Shown here: positions 24,661-38,100 of the stretch, piece by piece | Numbering within the stretch: position 1 is the first letter of the stretch | Layout of the letters: the number at the start of each line of letters is the position of its first letter | Source: Labia minor | Taxonomy: Eukaryota > Arthropoda > Insecta > Dermaptera > Spongiphoridae | DNA length: 64,000 bases | Assembly (NCBI GenBank): GCA_963082975.1 | Contig: OY720345.1 | Span: 57,766,528-57,830,527, forward strand | Direction of reading: 5' to 3' | The notes under the pieces: generated by a model | What the model was told of the DNA's origin: nothing | The model's input: the letters and a program-made list of their open reading frames with translations, nothing else | The model's database searches: none | Translations under genes and position numbers: made by a program

Positions 24661-25379
24661 TTTGCATTTTAGAAAAATAACTTGAAATATTATTATTTTA
24701 GTTGGATTTCGATTTTTAAAAAGAATTTGAATAGTGATGTACATCCTATGAAACGAGGGCGTCTATCGAATTGGTTGAAGCCTAAGTGGAGTAGTTGTAT
24801 AGTATGAACAGTACAACGGATCCTCTCAACATTTATCTTGAATTTATAGATCGGTGGTCGCTGCTTTTTATTTGAAGTGTCTTAAGGATTTTATGTCATT
24901 CAGCGGTTTTCCCAAGTAATAATTAATATTTGGTGACTTAAGATGAAAACATTTAAAAAAAAATAATAGAATATTAAATGTTCTTTTTCAACTTTTTAGA
25001 ATTAAACAAATATCTATTACTTTTAGTATTTCGATTAATATTTATTAAAAAAAAACTGAAAATAATTATTTTTTTATATAAGTATTTAAATTTGTTGAAA
25101 GAATAATTATACAATTATATTATTATAGTGTAAAATTTTGAATTTTATACTGATATACTTAAATAATTTTATTCGTTTTAGTACTCAATTTTATCTTGGG
25201 CTCCAACTAAATAATTTTTTTTTTTTTTTGTTTATTTGAAGAAATCAATTTTTATAGTGATATAATTTAATTAAAGTAATCAAATTCAACACGGAAACTA
25301 TTTTACCCTAATTGTTTACCTTTATGTTTACTAAAAATGTACTATCCATTATAATTCAGGTGTTATTGAAGCTCTAAGT
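24661..25379. other. AT-rich noncoding stretch
   Basis: No gene or repeat family recognised; poly(T) at 25217-25230. Confidence 0.5.
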
Positions 25380-26260
25380 TGATTGAATATATAAAATGAA
25401 GGGAGCGCCAGGTGGTGTTGAAAAACATCGATCGGAGAATAGATTAACTCCTGTTCCAGTAAATGAACTTTCAGGGATCAAAAAGGATTTATTATAACTA
25501 AATAAATAGTTGTTCGACGAGAATAGCAGCAATCGCTTGGGTTGCAATGTTTTACTGGATGTGCTTTAGACAAGACGTTGCCAATTGGATAGCGCGAGTT
25601 GTTCTTTATTGGACTGCTGGGGGTGTTTACCAAGAGGGTGTTTGGAGGGTGGACTAGAATAAAGACAAGCATCCATTGTCAATTGTCCCACCTCGAGCGT
25701 ATCATTCCACTCGGTCCAGGTCTAATATCGCCACAAATAAAGGAGACAATACAAACGTCGTTTCGTGGCCAACTCCTTTTGGCAAATTTGTTTGAATTTC
25801 TCGCATGGCGTCACGTTCAACTCTAAGTGGACGTTTTCCACCCCCACTCTAACTCCTGGCTTGTCCTTTTTCTCTCTTCGCCTTGTAATATATACACCCC
25901 ATGGGCAACGCAATTTCGAGAGATTTAGAAGGAAGCCGCCGAATGCAACCCACACCCCATCCACCCTTCTTTGCCTTTTCTAGACGGATCTCTCCTGCTC
26001 TGCTCCTATCGAGTGTAGACGGCAGGAAGAGCAAAAAGAATACACACCAATACAAGAACTCGTATCGAGTGAAATGCTTGACCAATATAGAGCTTTAGTA
26101 TTCCAAGGGGCGTCCCCGTCCATGCGATATTGCCAGGAGATAGAGGAGCCCCTAACCCCTGGATGGACCAAGTCAATAACTCCAGCTCAAGTTGGACGAG
26201 CTAGGTAATATTCTGTGACGGGGTTCCTCCACCCTTCGAATCGAGTCGGTTTTTATTAAT
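25380..26260. promoter_or_regulatory. Long GC-richer block of unknown role
   Basis: Nearly 900 bp of balanced composition, with overlapping short frames on both strands (longest 80 codons), none with a recognisable domain. Candidate regulatory block or the relic of an unrecognised transcript. Confidence 0.3.
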
Positions 26261-26613
26261 ATCAACGAACCTATATTCAAGAAAACAAAAGAAGGGTCAG
26301 AACAACTTGAAATCGAATTCATATCCAACAATGATACAAATATATTTAAATTCATATAATATTATATATAGATTCATATATATTTAGAGCTAATATTAAC
26401 AATAGAATAAATATTGGGGAGAGAGCAAAAAGTGTAAGTTTAATTTCATTTTGGAAATGCAATATAAAAATCTATATAACTTTACCTTAAAGATGATAAA
26501 AAAAAAATTATTATCATCCCAAAATTGAAACTAATAACTGATATTAATAAAATGAAGTACTCTTGCACTTTCGGTTGATTAAATTGCTGCTTTTTCGATT
26601 TTGACTATCTAGT

Positions 26614-26868
26614 AAGTTTGAGCTAGAATAATGAAATTTTGTACACGCGCATTATTCAAAATTCGTAGTTTTCTATCAACTTTTGAGAAATGAAGCTCAT
26701 TCGGAGGAGGACTATTACCTACCAAGTTTTCATTTTTTTTCCTCTAAACTGAACGTAAAAATAAAGATATATGTTTGATAGTTTTTCACATGATAAAAAA
26801 TTGTATAAAATTGCTATATGAATTTCAGATTAAAAGTACCGGAATTAATTTTTTAAATTTTTTAACAC
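26614..26868 (+). repeat. Repeat family D, copy 2
   Basis: Matches 16980-17220 across about 240 bp (shared blocks listed there), with an added pyrimidine-rich insertion near 26730. Confidence 0.65.
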
Positions 26869-28408
26869 AAAAGAATAAGTGCTAGATAGATATGAAATTT
26901 GATATCTATAAAGAAAGTACTCAAGTGGAATTTGTCAATATTTAAGATCAAAAATAAGTTTTTTGGTTAAGTATTTAGGGCCGTATAATTATTATTAAAG
27001 AAAAAACATTATATTAATATTAAAACATAAATATATATCTTACTGCTTAAGTGAATTTTATCCAAAGTTCCAAAATTTAAGGTCAATGCTTGTGTGAAGA
27101 TCGTTGTTTTGTGGTTGTTGCGGTCACCAACAAATAATATTTGTATTCAGTAGGCATTCTGGAAATCTGCCAGGGAGTTTAGCTTCCCCCTTTCTATGCA
27201 TAACACAACAATTGTTTCAAGTGATACTCTCAATGAGACTGATAATTAATTATCTTTTAGTTAGTGAAGAATAATAATTAAATTATTTAGTTTTTTCATT
27301 CTTTCTTTCAATGCGAGAATCGACTGTCGAGTTACATTTCTTTATATTTTCAAAATTGAAATAATAAAAGGGAAAACTAAGTTTTTTTCTTCTTTGTTAA
27401 CAAACTTCGTCATAAAGAGAATGATAAAAGAAGAATTAACATGATTAAGAGGGATTTTCTTCAACTATTTTTTTTTATTCCATTCTAAAGACATTTTTAC
27501 TTTTAATTATACTTTTAATTATAGAAGAGCAAATTTATTAAAGTATACAAGAGGTATTTTTTTTTTCGTTTTTTTACAGACACACCCACACACACACAAA
27601 TAATAAAAATGTAATCACATCTTAAGATGATTTATGAAACTTGAAGAGATCCAATTAGGAAAAGGATTTAAAATTAATTGATCAATGGCGAAAAATATGA
27701 TCTTTTAGAAAGAGAGGGAGCATCGAGTTTGTCAGTGAAGAAAAGTGATCTTGGAAACGAAATCAAGTGAAGAAAGACGAACTGAAGAGGCAAATTTGTT
27801 TTATCGATGGTGAGAGGATATCGAAACGAGACGGGGAGGGGGATGATGATGTTAATGTAGACGGGAACAAAGCGTTGCCTGGGAACACACGCATAGGTTC
27901 TGCCCGACTATTGTTATAATCACAATAATGTGTGATTTATCACAGTTTGATAGAGACAAAGGGAAAGGATGGGCCTCTAAGCGCCAAACATAGGGAGATA
28001 AAGGGGGAGAGACCATGTAACGCCCTCCAAACCTGAGGAAGAATTCCATTGTAGGGGAATTGAGGGTGAAAAATGGGAGGAAAAATTGATAAGAACCAAA
28101 TCCATGACTACCTCTACTATTTTTTTCTAATCAAAAATGTTTTCATTTAAGTGGACACGTGTTTATTTAATTAATTTATGTTATTTGGAAATAAAATAGA
28201 TAATTTATTTAATCGATCAAAAGGGTAGGTATATTATTCTATATAACATTTGAATATAACAAAAAGGTTAACATTTTACTTGGTTTACTAATTATTTTTT
28301 TTCTTTTAGGTAAATAGTATATATGATAAAATCATTTAGTAAGGAAGACAGTTAATTTTGAAATTAAAGTTTTTTTTATAACTATTTGAATAATGAAATA
28401 TTTCTTAT
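26869..28408. other. Noncoding stretch
   Basis: AT-rich with an ACACACCC-type tract (27580-27598) and a GA-rich, less AT-rich patch (27700-28080). The minus frame 28049-27852 shows no domain. No gene recognised. Confidence 0.45.
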
Positions 28409-28696
28409 ATAGGGAAAAACATCATGACGTCAACTGATAGGTAAGAACCAAACATGATTACCAATTGTACAGTGGATGGTTGTGAATACATATGTGTTTA
28501 TGGAAAAAATTTGGTCTTTATTAAAGCAGTTCCATTAAATCGTTGATTAATTTGGTCTTAAATATTTTAAAACCAGTCCGAGTTATTGATAAAATTCACC
28601 GAGAACATATCTCATCAACTTTTCATTTCTAACATCCTGTCGTTTTGCCTACCAATTCCGGCTGTGAATATAAACCCCTTTAAGCTGTGTGTCTAT
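28409..28696 (+). mobile_element. MITE family C, copy 2
   Basis: Diverged copy of 15674-15953, with GATAGGTAAGAACCAA at 28436-28451 and GTTTTGCCTACCAA near 28633. It carries TGACGTCA (28425-28432) where the other copies have related non-palindromic sequence. Confidence 0.65.
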
Positions 28697-29347
28697 GTAA
28701 ATTCCTTTTTGGTGGATAAAACAACTGAAGAATAAGAAGTGGATTTTTATATTACACTATTTAAACTTTTATGTATTTGTAGTTATTATGGAATAAAAAT
28801 CATTTTTTATGGGTAATAGTCTACCATTCCCAAGTTGTAAAACCCTCTTCTAAAGTAATTATATTTATGTAAATAATTATTGATCAACCAAATTTAAAAA
28901 ATACGCTTGTAATCATTTCCATTTCTTATTTGACTGCTGTCAAAATTAAAGAGAATGCATGAATAAGGCAGATAATTACAAGCCATCTTGAATTAATAAA
29001 GTAAAATTACATCTGTTAATTGAAAATATCTCATATCATAAGTTAAGATCTTTCTCCTCACTCTTCTTCATCTCTCTTTCTCAGGTTGTTTGCTCCATAA
29101 TTGCATAAATTGAAAATACCATGAAAGACAATGAATTAATATCATACCCATTGTTCAATGGTAAAATAAGAAATAATATAAAATCTTCTTATGTAATTTT
29201 TTAATAGTTGTGTGAAAATGAATTTTAATATTCGATTACAAATGATAGTCATTAAAGCACAAATGTTTGAATATAATTAATGAATATAATTAATAATAAT
29301 AATAATAAAATGAATCGAATCTTTGTATATTGTTAGATGCAACAAAT

Positions 29348-29370
29348 AAAAGGCTTTCATTAAGCCTTTT
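29348..29370. other. Perfect 9-bp hairpin with T-rich 3' side
   Basis: AAAAGGCTT - TCATT - AAGCCTTTT followed by GTTTTAG. A short stem-loop in otherwise featureless AT-rich sequence (28697-30604 holds no recognised gene; a TAA/TAAT microsatellite lies at 29293-29309). Confidence 0.4.
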
Positions 29371-30604
29371 GTTTTAGTAATAAAATTTCAACAAACCCGA
29401 TTGGATCAAAGAATATATAAGTAAGCTTAATTTCCGAACTTGTAAACTTGTTAAGAAGTTTCTTCGGAAAATTATCTTTCCCTATCTATATAAACATAAG
29501 ATTTGTGTATAGCAGAGTTGGAAGAATTACCAGGGAAAAATACAAGATCCTCTCGCAGTTAACGTTCACTTTCTTGTTTGGACCACTCCATGCGATCTTT
29601 CATTTTCAGGATTATTTAAAGATGAGAAGGAAAAAGTTTTTTCTTTTTAAATGTATTAAATAACATATAATTTGATTTGATTACAATGCTACAATAAAAT
29701 TATATTAAAAAATAAAATTATCTATTTTGTAAAAACATCTATTTATCTATCTACATAGATGGCGCTAGTGATCTCGCAACAAACTCCTGCAACCATTTTC
29801 ATTCCAATTTCTTTTCTTCTATAATAATTCTTTCTTATCAATTTTATATTATTTTTCCATTCTGAATTCTTGGCAATTGTTTTCCCAATTCATTTTTCTA
29901 AAATTAATCAGCCCACTTTTCTTTCATCTCTAATTTTAGTCTAATGTCTTAACCCCATTTTCTTTCTCAAATGCATTAGTAAATCTATATTTTAGAATAA
30001 ATAGAAATTATTTAATCTCTGTCATTCCCCAATAATAATATTTAAGAAATAATTCATAAATTATTTCATTTATTGATTATTGATTCGATTAAGAACTTCA
30101 AATATTTAACTAGTATTCCATAATTAATAATAAATAGATTTTATTTAATAACAAGAGAATGTTTGATAAAGTTTAAAGTGTGAAAGTATTTGTTGATCTG
30201 TTAAAGTCTGTTGACAGTGATTAGCATGTTTTAATTAAAAAGTGGGGAGTAACTCAACCCTTATAATCTCTTTCCCCTAAAATATTTTAAGAGTTCACCT
30301 CGTATAAGCAACTAGTTGCTTTTTTCTTATCTTGAATATCTTTTTTTTTTTAAGAAAATATTGTTTATTTATTCAATTATGTATTCTATAATAAATAAGA
30401 AGAGAATATCGATTATCTTTTGGAATTTATTCGAGATAATTTAATCGAATTCTCATTTAAACATGTTCACTAAACTAGGATGGTTTTATCGTTCTTTTAA
30501 CGGACGATACGATGGCTCTTAAAAAGAAAGAAAAAAAAAAAGAATAATAAAAAAATTGACATTCGTGAATCTTGGAAGATAATCCAATAAAGCTGGTATA
30601 TAAA

Positions 30605-30627
30605 CCGAAAGAGATGAGCTCTTTCGG
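30605..30627. other. Perfect 9-bp GC-containing hairpin downstream of a TATA-like box
   Basis: CCGAAAGAG - ATGAG - CTCTTTCGG, preceded by GGTATATAAA (30595-30604). Unlike the metazoan histone 3' stem-loop in sequence. No gene is attached to it. Confidence 0.45.
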
Positions 30628-30679
30628 GATGTTAGAATAATGACAAGGATTCTAAAATAGGAAATAAAATGAGTGATGA

Positions 30680-31180
30680 ATTTAATAAGGGCTCAAGTGT
30701 CGAGGCATTAAAGACGGACTAAACATTGACGCGTTGTCTGTTGGGGTTGGTGAAATCGAGACAGCTGGGATGGAACAAAACGCGCAAAAGCAAACCCACT
30801 CCTCCAACTTCACCCGCTCGGCTAAGAAATCATCCCTTCTTAAGAAACTCTCTCCCTGGCACAACTACCATCGCGTCGTGTTTAGCATAATGGGCTTTTT
30901 AACATGCAACTTTGCCAGTTAATAATCCTTTCGCCAGGGTTAATCATCAAAGTCGCACGGGGGCAACCGACTTCTTCCCGGGGTTAAACAATTTAAACTT
31001 TATCCCATGCGATTTTATTAAAATTACTCGCAAGCAAGGCTGTTTGTGCGCCACGGCTTTTTATTTGATACTTCTTTCGCGAATCATTTGCACACTATTG
31101 ACTGGTCCACTTGAAAGGATGGAGCAATCTATTCAACGGGCTCAAATGAATTTCCAAATATTTCCATAATCTCTTCATTA
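30680..31180. promoter_or_regulatory. GC-richer block, candidate regulatory element
   Basis: About 500 bp of balanced composition (for example GCGCAAAAGCAAACCCACTCC, TTCCCGGGGTTAAACAATTT minus flanks). Short overlapping frames on both strands have no recognisable domain. Confidence 0.3.
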
Positions 31181-31461
31181 GCATTCAAGTGGAAATACGC
31201 TAAAAATAAAATAGATCCATCTAATTAGAAAAAAAAAGAATTTGTGGCAAGAAAAACCAATATCTACTACAGAGCAGGAAAAAAGATAAAAAAAAGTATT
31301 AATCATTTTCCTCTCCCTCTTATAAAAAAAAACGAAAAAAAATTTATTTTATGATACAATACAAAATTTGCAATTAAACTTGATACAAATAATAATAATA
31401 ATAATTAATACCTATCATTATATACCTATTTATCGTGTTGTGTAAAATTATAAATAATACA

Positions 31462-31560
31462 CTTGGGTTCGGTAACCTTTTGAGACGGAAGAGCCAAAAA
31501 ATACAATTTACAAAATTTCCAAATTTTTAAAGAAATACTAACATTTTTTATTTATTATGA
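31462..31560 (+). mobile_element. hAT-like terminal fragment
   Basis: GGTTCGGTAACCTTTTGAGA followed by CGGAAGAGCCAAAAAATACAA-type sequence resembles the 5' terminal region of several animal hAT transposons (CAG...TTCGGCAACC...GAGCCA). Only one end is visible and no transposase is present. Confidence 0.4.
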
Positions 31561-31575
31561 ACACATTTAATTATG

Positions 31576-31606
<31 letters not shown>

Positions 31607-31740
31607 GATTTAAAATAAAGAAACTGTTCTCTGTTGAGTGTTTTTATCTTGTTTGCATTATATATATATATATTTTTATTGCAATATAATATTTTGAGTT
31701 TTAAAAATAAAATAATTTAATTATTAATATTTGCGCATGG

Positions 31741-31830
31741 AACTGGAGAACCATCGAAAGAGTCTTCGGCGCTCATCGTACATAGTCAGGGGGCTCTGCC
31801 CCCTGTACCCCCGAAGTGATACACAGTATT
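31741..31830 (-). repeat. Diverged GC-palindrome repeat shared with Helitron 3' ends
   Basis: Contains GGGGGCTCTGCCCCCTGTAC and, on the minus strand, GAGCGCCGAAGACTC. Both are versions of the terminal region of the Helitron ends at 44430-44501 and 49716-49790. The terminal CTAG is not evident here, so this copy is degraded. The stretch from 31831 to 32859 is AT-rich and holds nothing recognised. Confidence 0.5.
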
Positions 31831-32859
31831 TGGTTGAAAATCTGTATGCACAAGGATTTCATTCATTTTATTTCAATTAGTACATTAAAACATTCTTATC
31901 TTTTGGTGTTCTTATTTGAAATATATTTTAATTTAATCAGTAAATTAATTATATATTTTATTGGATATGTTATAATATAATTAATAAAATTTAATATTTC
32001 TTAATTATTTTGATATTTTAATTTCATAGATCGATATTTATTAAATATTTTTAATTATAATGAAATTTAAGAAAATCTAATGACTTGAGACATTTTATAA
32101 AAGTAAAATTAATATTTTTAACGTTCAATTTATCGATAAACTGAAAATATATACAAGCATTAATAGTATTAATTTAAATTAATTGATTTATTTGTTTTTT
32201 TATTAATTTTTCTAGATATACATTATAATATACATATAACTTCATCAGGTTACTTATACTTGAGCAAGTTATTTAGAATGGTTTATTGTTAATTTGTAGA
32301 AGTAAGGAAAGTTACCTCAATTTTGACTGAATGTTTTTGGAGGTTCCTTAATCCTAAAATTAATCATATTAGATTTGAAAATAAAAAATTAATGTTCATA
32401 ATCTAGTCTTAGCTTAATATTTAAGATACAGTTAAGTTAAGATATTTACAATTCACTAATTAAATTTCCAGTAATTTGGTAATTTAAACCCAATAGACAA
32501 CTTACGATTTCTTTCTTACTAGGTTCAAAAAGAATTTATGAAATTTTTGAAGATTCCAAAAAATTGAAGGATAATTGAGAAATTAATGGTATTAGCGGGA
32601 TATAGAGTAATATAGTATGTTTATTCTTCTTGAATTCTATGATTAGTGCAATCTAAGTCCAACTAATTAAAAATAGATATAAATAAATAGAAGGATTTCA
32701 TTGATTCTCCAAGTTGTTGTTTCTAAGATCTATATAATATAGAGAGGCTTATCAACAATTCAAGTCGATTTAAAAAGGAACGAGTCAAGAGAATTGTATT
32801 GAAAAACGTTTCTAAAGAGAGGATTTTTTTACAGTTAAGTAGCTATAAAAATAAAATTT

Positions 32860-33600
32860 CCTATTGATGCTATGAAAGAAGTTAAGATGGAGCCTGGAGA
32901 TTGGCAAAGTGTATTTGAAGGGAGGGGTGGGGTTGATATGGAAGGAGGGGGTGGGGGGTGGAGGCAGCCAATAATTCGACTTGGATAAATCTCGAGCAAT
33001 GACAAGGAGCGTGCTCCCGTGCATTTGCCGGACGAATAAACTGCCACGGAGGTTGGTGGGTGGGGGTGGGGGGTTGCTTACTTGGAATGAGCTCCCCGAG
33101 AAGAAGAAGGAGCAGAGGAGGGAGGCAGAAGAATGGAAGGACAGTGTCCAGTTATTGACCGTGTCCAGCGACGCCGACGCCAACCGTGCCTCCCCATATT
33201 TGAGACCTCGCCTTCGAATTCTACAAGCTCCGCCAGCAGCGTCTTGCGCGCTTGGTATTTCCGCCTTTCAAAATCAATACCCGTCCACAAGAGGGTGGAT
33301 GAGGTAGAGGTATAAGGGAGGCTTTTCGATGTGTGTGCAAAAGGGGTTGGAGGCCAAATTCTAAGGGTGAAGGCGACGTCGCGACGGACAGCCAAGCAAG
33401 ATTTAATAACTCGCAAGCAAGCAACTTCTTCGAGCGCACCCATCATCTGTTCTGTTCACCATCCCATACACCCCCCCCCCTCCTCCTCCCGCATCAACCC
33501 CCGTAGATGCTTTTCCTTAACGCCATCTCCTTCAGCATCCCACTCTGATCTCCAACAGCCACTTTTTTATTCCCATCGAGTCGAATATTAGAATATATTG
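32860..33600. promoter_or_regulatory. CpG-containing GC-rich island, candidate promoter/enhancer
   Basis: The longest GC-rich, CpG-containing block besides the sd exon (GAAGGCGACGTCGCGACGG, CAGCGACGCCGACGCC, GTCTTGCGCGCTTGG). Minus frames of 123 and 122 codons overlap plus frames of 108 and 86 codons. All are proline/serine-rich without domains, suggesting composition rather than coding. It could be an internal sd promoter, an enhancer, or a first exon of an unrecognised transcript. Confidence 0.35.
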
Positions 33601-34189
33601 CCGTTTCGCTTGAAGGCATTTCGCGTTGAGGATTGTCGTTTCAGGCTGAGGAAACACCAATGACCGGTGCTTACGCATCACTAATCATAATTAATATCAC
33701 GAAATGGATTCAAGTCAAATCGATCGGAACATCCGAGTGGCCCAATCCAATTAAAATGATAGAACTCGCTATTTTGATATTTATTCAATTATATTCAACA
33801 TTATATTATAGCAATGAATGGAACATAGACAGATTAAATAATATATACTACATTTTTCAATTTAATTATTACACAAATTTATGATAAATAAAATATAAAA
33901 TAAATAATCGTTCATACATATTGAAACTAATCGAGTTGGTATTATAAAATTTTCGCTTCGATAGACACTTCTAATGTCAGAATATACCGGGGAAATTATA
34001 TTTTTTCATGTGTTATAAATCTACATTGGAGCGTGAAAATTTACATTAGCTTAATGAATCAACCAAAGGAAGAAAATTTTAATGTTGAAAAAAAGAAGAT
34101 AAACCTTAGATAAATCAGAGGAAAATAAATTTAAAAAAAAAATGTTTATTTAATTTTGAGGGAAAATAGAATATTAATATTTAAGTACC

Positions 34190-34908
34190 TGGAACACCGA
34201 GCTATCGCTCGACCCTTTAAAAAATATTGATATAAAATTCTTTAATTATTTAATTCAATTATTAAATGTTATATCATTGTATCAATTTGATTAAAATAAA
34301 TGGAACTTGGGGTCCTCAATAATAATAAATATTATAATATTAATAAATTTTAAATAATAGTTTAGTGAAAAAAAATATTAAAAATTTAGAAAACTATCTA
34401 AAAATTAATTAATAAAAGAAAAATGAATAAATAAATTAGTAATTTAAAAAAAAATAAACACGAAAATAGATAAAAAAAAGAAGATATTTTGATTTTTTTT
34501 GGAGAGAGATTAATAATATATTTCGTAATTTGATTCTAAAATATTATTAAAATAAATATTTTAAATTTTATTTCGAAATTAAATAAAAATTTTTAAAATA
34601 TTTTAAATATAAAAAAAATATTTATACAATATCAATTAAAAAAGAATGTCGGGAGGCAAATTTCACGTAATTTGTGACGTCATTGAAATTTACTATTTTA
34701 AATTAAGAAAATACTAATAAAGTTGATTTGATCGAGGCTGAAACCAATACAGATCGATTTTTCTTTATAAATATTATCTATGGTATGAATTTGAAAAAAA
34801 TTCCTTGAGAGGTTTAATATCTCAAAAATATACAAATATTATACAATGTATATATACAATTTTTGCTACTATAATAAGCTGAGATATTTAAATGTATTAA
34901 CAATTCAA

Positions 34909-34912
<4 letters not shown>
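34190..34912 (-). repeat. E-family repeat, rearranged copy
   Basis: 34190-34330 matches 3160-3310 in reverse complement, including the stem CGAG-CTATCG-CTCG (34198-34211) and GGGGTCCTCAATAATAATAA. 34675-34890 matches the arm modules of the 2215-3500 element in forward sense, with TGACGTCA (34675-34682), AACCAATACAGATCGATTTT and GGTTTAATATCTCAAAAATA. The two parts are inverted relative to copy 1. The LTR element inserted at its TA-rich right edge. Confidence 0.6.

Positions 34913-34942
<30 letters not shown>
34912..34942. repeat. TA microsatellite that received the LTR element
   Basis: Uninterrupted TA dinucleotide run directly left of the 3' LTR. The right flank of the element continues TATATAATTATT. 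Several gypsy-group elements such as Drosophila 17.6 and 297 are known to prefer TATATA targets, which fits. Other long TA runs stand near 2005-2030, 4674-4694, 8283-8300, 9788-9813, 12623-12645, 20668-20689, 31575-31606, 40340-40358, 41312-41337 and 62018-62040. Confidence 0.85.
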
Positions 34943-34946
<4 letters not shown>

Positions 34947-35168
34947 GGAATTCTTTAATCATTTAATAAACAAAATTCATAAAATACATAAGATAACAAT
35001 TCAAATTCTTAATAATTATTTTTTTGGCTCGTAATTCCTTGAAAATCTTTCTTCTCTTCCGTATAGTCTATCTCCAATTCGTTCATTAATCAACAACTGA
35101 TCTAGTCTGCCGTTTCCCTAGCAACTTTCACTCGTTCCTCTCTTCATGCCTGATGACGTCATCCCACA
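34943..35168 (-). repeat. 3' LTR of the gypsy-type element
   Basis: 226-bp downstream LTR, identical by eye to the 5' copy at 39267-39492, including TGACGTCA at 35154-35161. The Gag-Pol stop codon (35159-35161) falls inside it. The bases just upstream in element orientation (GGACAGGAATGGCCGAA) are only loosely purine-rich, so a canonical polypurine tract is not obvious. Confidence 0.95.
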
Positions 35169-38100
35169 TTCGGCCATTCCTGTCCATCTTCGGTCCCCGA
35201 AGACATCCTTGGGTATGGTTTCATGTAGTCGACAACAGTTGTAGTATTTCGTGGTCCATCGCCGCCGATCTTTTCAACTTCATATCGACCGTTACTTAAG
35301 ACTCTGGATACTTGGTATGGTCCTATAAATTTAGGTTGGATTTTTAATCCACTTCCGAACTGGGTTCGCTTTATAGCTACATAATCGCCCTTCTTGTAAC
35401 ATCTCGGAGTTTTGGTCTTGCAATTATGATGTCTTCTATTTTCTTGCTGAATCCGTAGTATAGACTCTTTTGCTTTTTTCCGCAAAAATTCTCTGTCTTC
35501 ATTAAATAAATTAATTGCTTCTTTCTCAATAAGTTCTCGTATCTTGAGGTCTTCTTTGTTTCTCATCTTTACGCCTACTAGTGCTTCAAAGGGTGTCATG
35601 CCAATAGACCGTTGGTGGGTGCTATTGAGGGATCTTTGTACTCTTTCAACATTTTTGTACCAATTATTAGGATTTTCGAGAGACAATTTGGTTAAAAGGG
35701 GAATAACGATTCGATGGATCCTTTCAACTTGTCCGTTTTCCCTCGGAACACCTGTTGTTATTAAGGAATGAGTAATATGTTCATTTTCACAATATTCTTC
35801 AAACTCTTTAGCAGTAAATGCTGTCCCTCTGTCGGAAATTATTCGTTTGGGATTTCCAAACGTTTGTTGTTGAATTTTCAACTTATTTAATACTTCTCCC
35901 GATCCCGTCAATTTGGTTGGATAAAGCCATACAAATTTTGAAAAGGCGTCTACTATTACAAGTAAATATTTGTAAAGTTTGCTTGTAGAAGTCATCGGAC
36001 CTAAATGATCGATGTGGTAAGTGTCTAAAGGAATTTCTCCTTTAGGAATTGGTCGTAATTCACCCTCTTTCTTTCCATGTTTCTTTTCAGCTAGGATACA
36101 TGGAATGCAACAATTTATATAAGCTTGTATTTTTTCTTTCAAATTCGGTATATAATAATCTTTAAGACTTTCTTCCATCTTCTTTACGCCGAAATGACCA
36201 TTTTCATGACTATTCTTGATAAATTCCATATGTAACATTGTTGGTAGAACTATTTGATTAATATTATTTACTCTTCTTTTAAGTATTCCGTCTTCAATTA
36301 AGTAATCTTTGTAACTTTCCCTCTCTAAAATCTTCTTTATTATTAATAATCTTTCTTCTGTATCTTGATGTTTTCTTATTGACTTTAAAATTGTATCTTC
36401 AATAAAATAAACAGGGTATCTGCTGAGCGCATCAACATGTCTCATTCTTTCACTCGATCTATGTTCAACTTCACAGTCAAATTCTTCAATGGCTAAAGCC
36501 CATCTTGCTATCTTTGAAGAAATATCTTTTTTCATCAGAGTTTTCTGGAATGCTGAGCAATCAGTTATTATTTTAAATTTTAAACCTAAGAGGTAAACTC
36601 TGAATTTTCTAAGTGCTGTAATTATCGCCAACGTTTCTAATTCATAAGAATGATACTTCTTTTCTGCCTCTGTTGTTTTCCTACTCATATAATATACAGG
36701 ATGGAAGTGCTTTTCTTCCTTCCTTTTCTGCAAAAGTATTGCTCCGTAACCTTCTTTGCTAGCATCTGTATGAAGTTCGGTAATTGCTTCGGGATCGAAA
36801 ATTTTTAAAATTGGTTCTTGACATAGAATATTTTTCAATTGATTAAAAGTATTTCTTTCTTCTTCTCCAAATTGGAAATTTGTATCCCTCTTGAGGATAT
36901 CTGATAATGAATAAGCAATCTTCGCATAATCTTTGACAAATTTTCTAAAATACCCAGTAAGTCCTAGAAATTTTTGAATATCTGTTTTTGACTTCGGTTC
37001 TGGGAAATTATGCACAGCTTTAATTTTTTTCGGAGACGGAGATATATTTCCATTTTCTATTACATATCCCAAAAATTCAACTTTTCTTTGTAAGAATGCG
37101 CATTTCTTCCAATTGATAGAAAAACCATTTTTTTCTGCAGTTTTTAAGGTTTGAATTAATTTTTCATAAGCATCTTCTTCATCTTTTCCTGGAATTATTA
37201 AATCATCCATGTATGTTATCACTATCCTTTTGTTTATCAATTCTTGAAATGCTTCGTGCATTCTTCTTAAAAAACTGGTCGGGCTGTTACAAAGTCCAAA
37301 CGGAGTTTTCAAAAATTCATATTGTCCATCTGGGGTAACAAATGAAGTATATTTTATACTTTCCTTTGCAACAGGAACATGAAAGAAGCCATTCTTTAAA
37401 TCCAAAACAGAGAATACACTTTTTCCTGATAAAGCATCGATGCAATCTTCCATCAAAGGCATTGGAAATCTGTCTCTTTCAATTCGTTTATTTAATTGTC
37501 TGTAGTCAATACATACTCGATAATCATTATTTTTCTTAGGAACAATAACAACCGGACTCGAAAAATGACTATGACTTGGTTGTATTATTCCTTCTTTAAG
37601 CCAACTTTCGATTTGTTTATTCAAAATTTCTTTTTCTTTAGGAGCTAATCTTCTAGGGCGTAGTGAAATAGGTTCATCTTTTGTCAGTTTAATTCTCGTT
37701 TCTACACTGGATTCAATTTCACTTGAAGGAATATAGTTTTCTATTAGATCTTTTATTTTAGCTTTATATTTCGGAGGTGCATCGATATTTAAATCATCAT
37801 CGATATTCATCATCATTATTATTTCATCGTCGCTTTGTTTTTGAACATCATCTTTTTTAAAATTTTCTTTATTTTCTTCTGGCATTTTTTTGATTGAAAT
37901 ATAACCTCTTCTTATATAAATTTCGCTATCTTTTAACATTTCGTGTCCCAACAAAATTTTAAAATTAATTAATGATTTTTCAACAATGTAAAATTTGGTT
38001 TCATACTCATCTTCGTTAATTTTTATTTTTAATTTAATTATTCCTTTTGGGATTATTTCAACATTTCCCAATCCATAGCATGTTGTTGTCGTAGGGATCA

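Noticed and set aside
32812..33446. Overlapping 122-123 codon minus frames as genes
   Set aside because: Two frames overlap each other and two plus frames in a GC-rich island; proline/serine low complexity, no domains.
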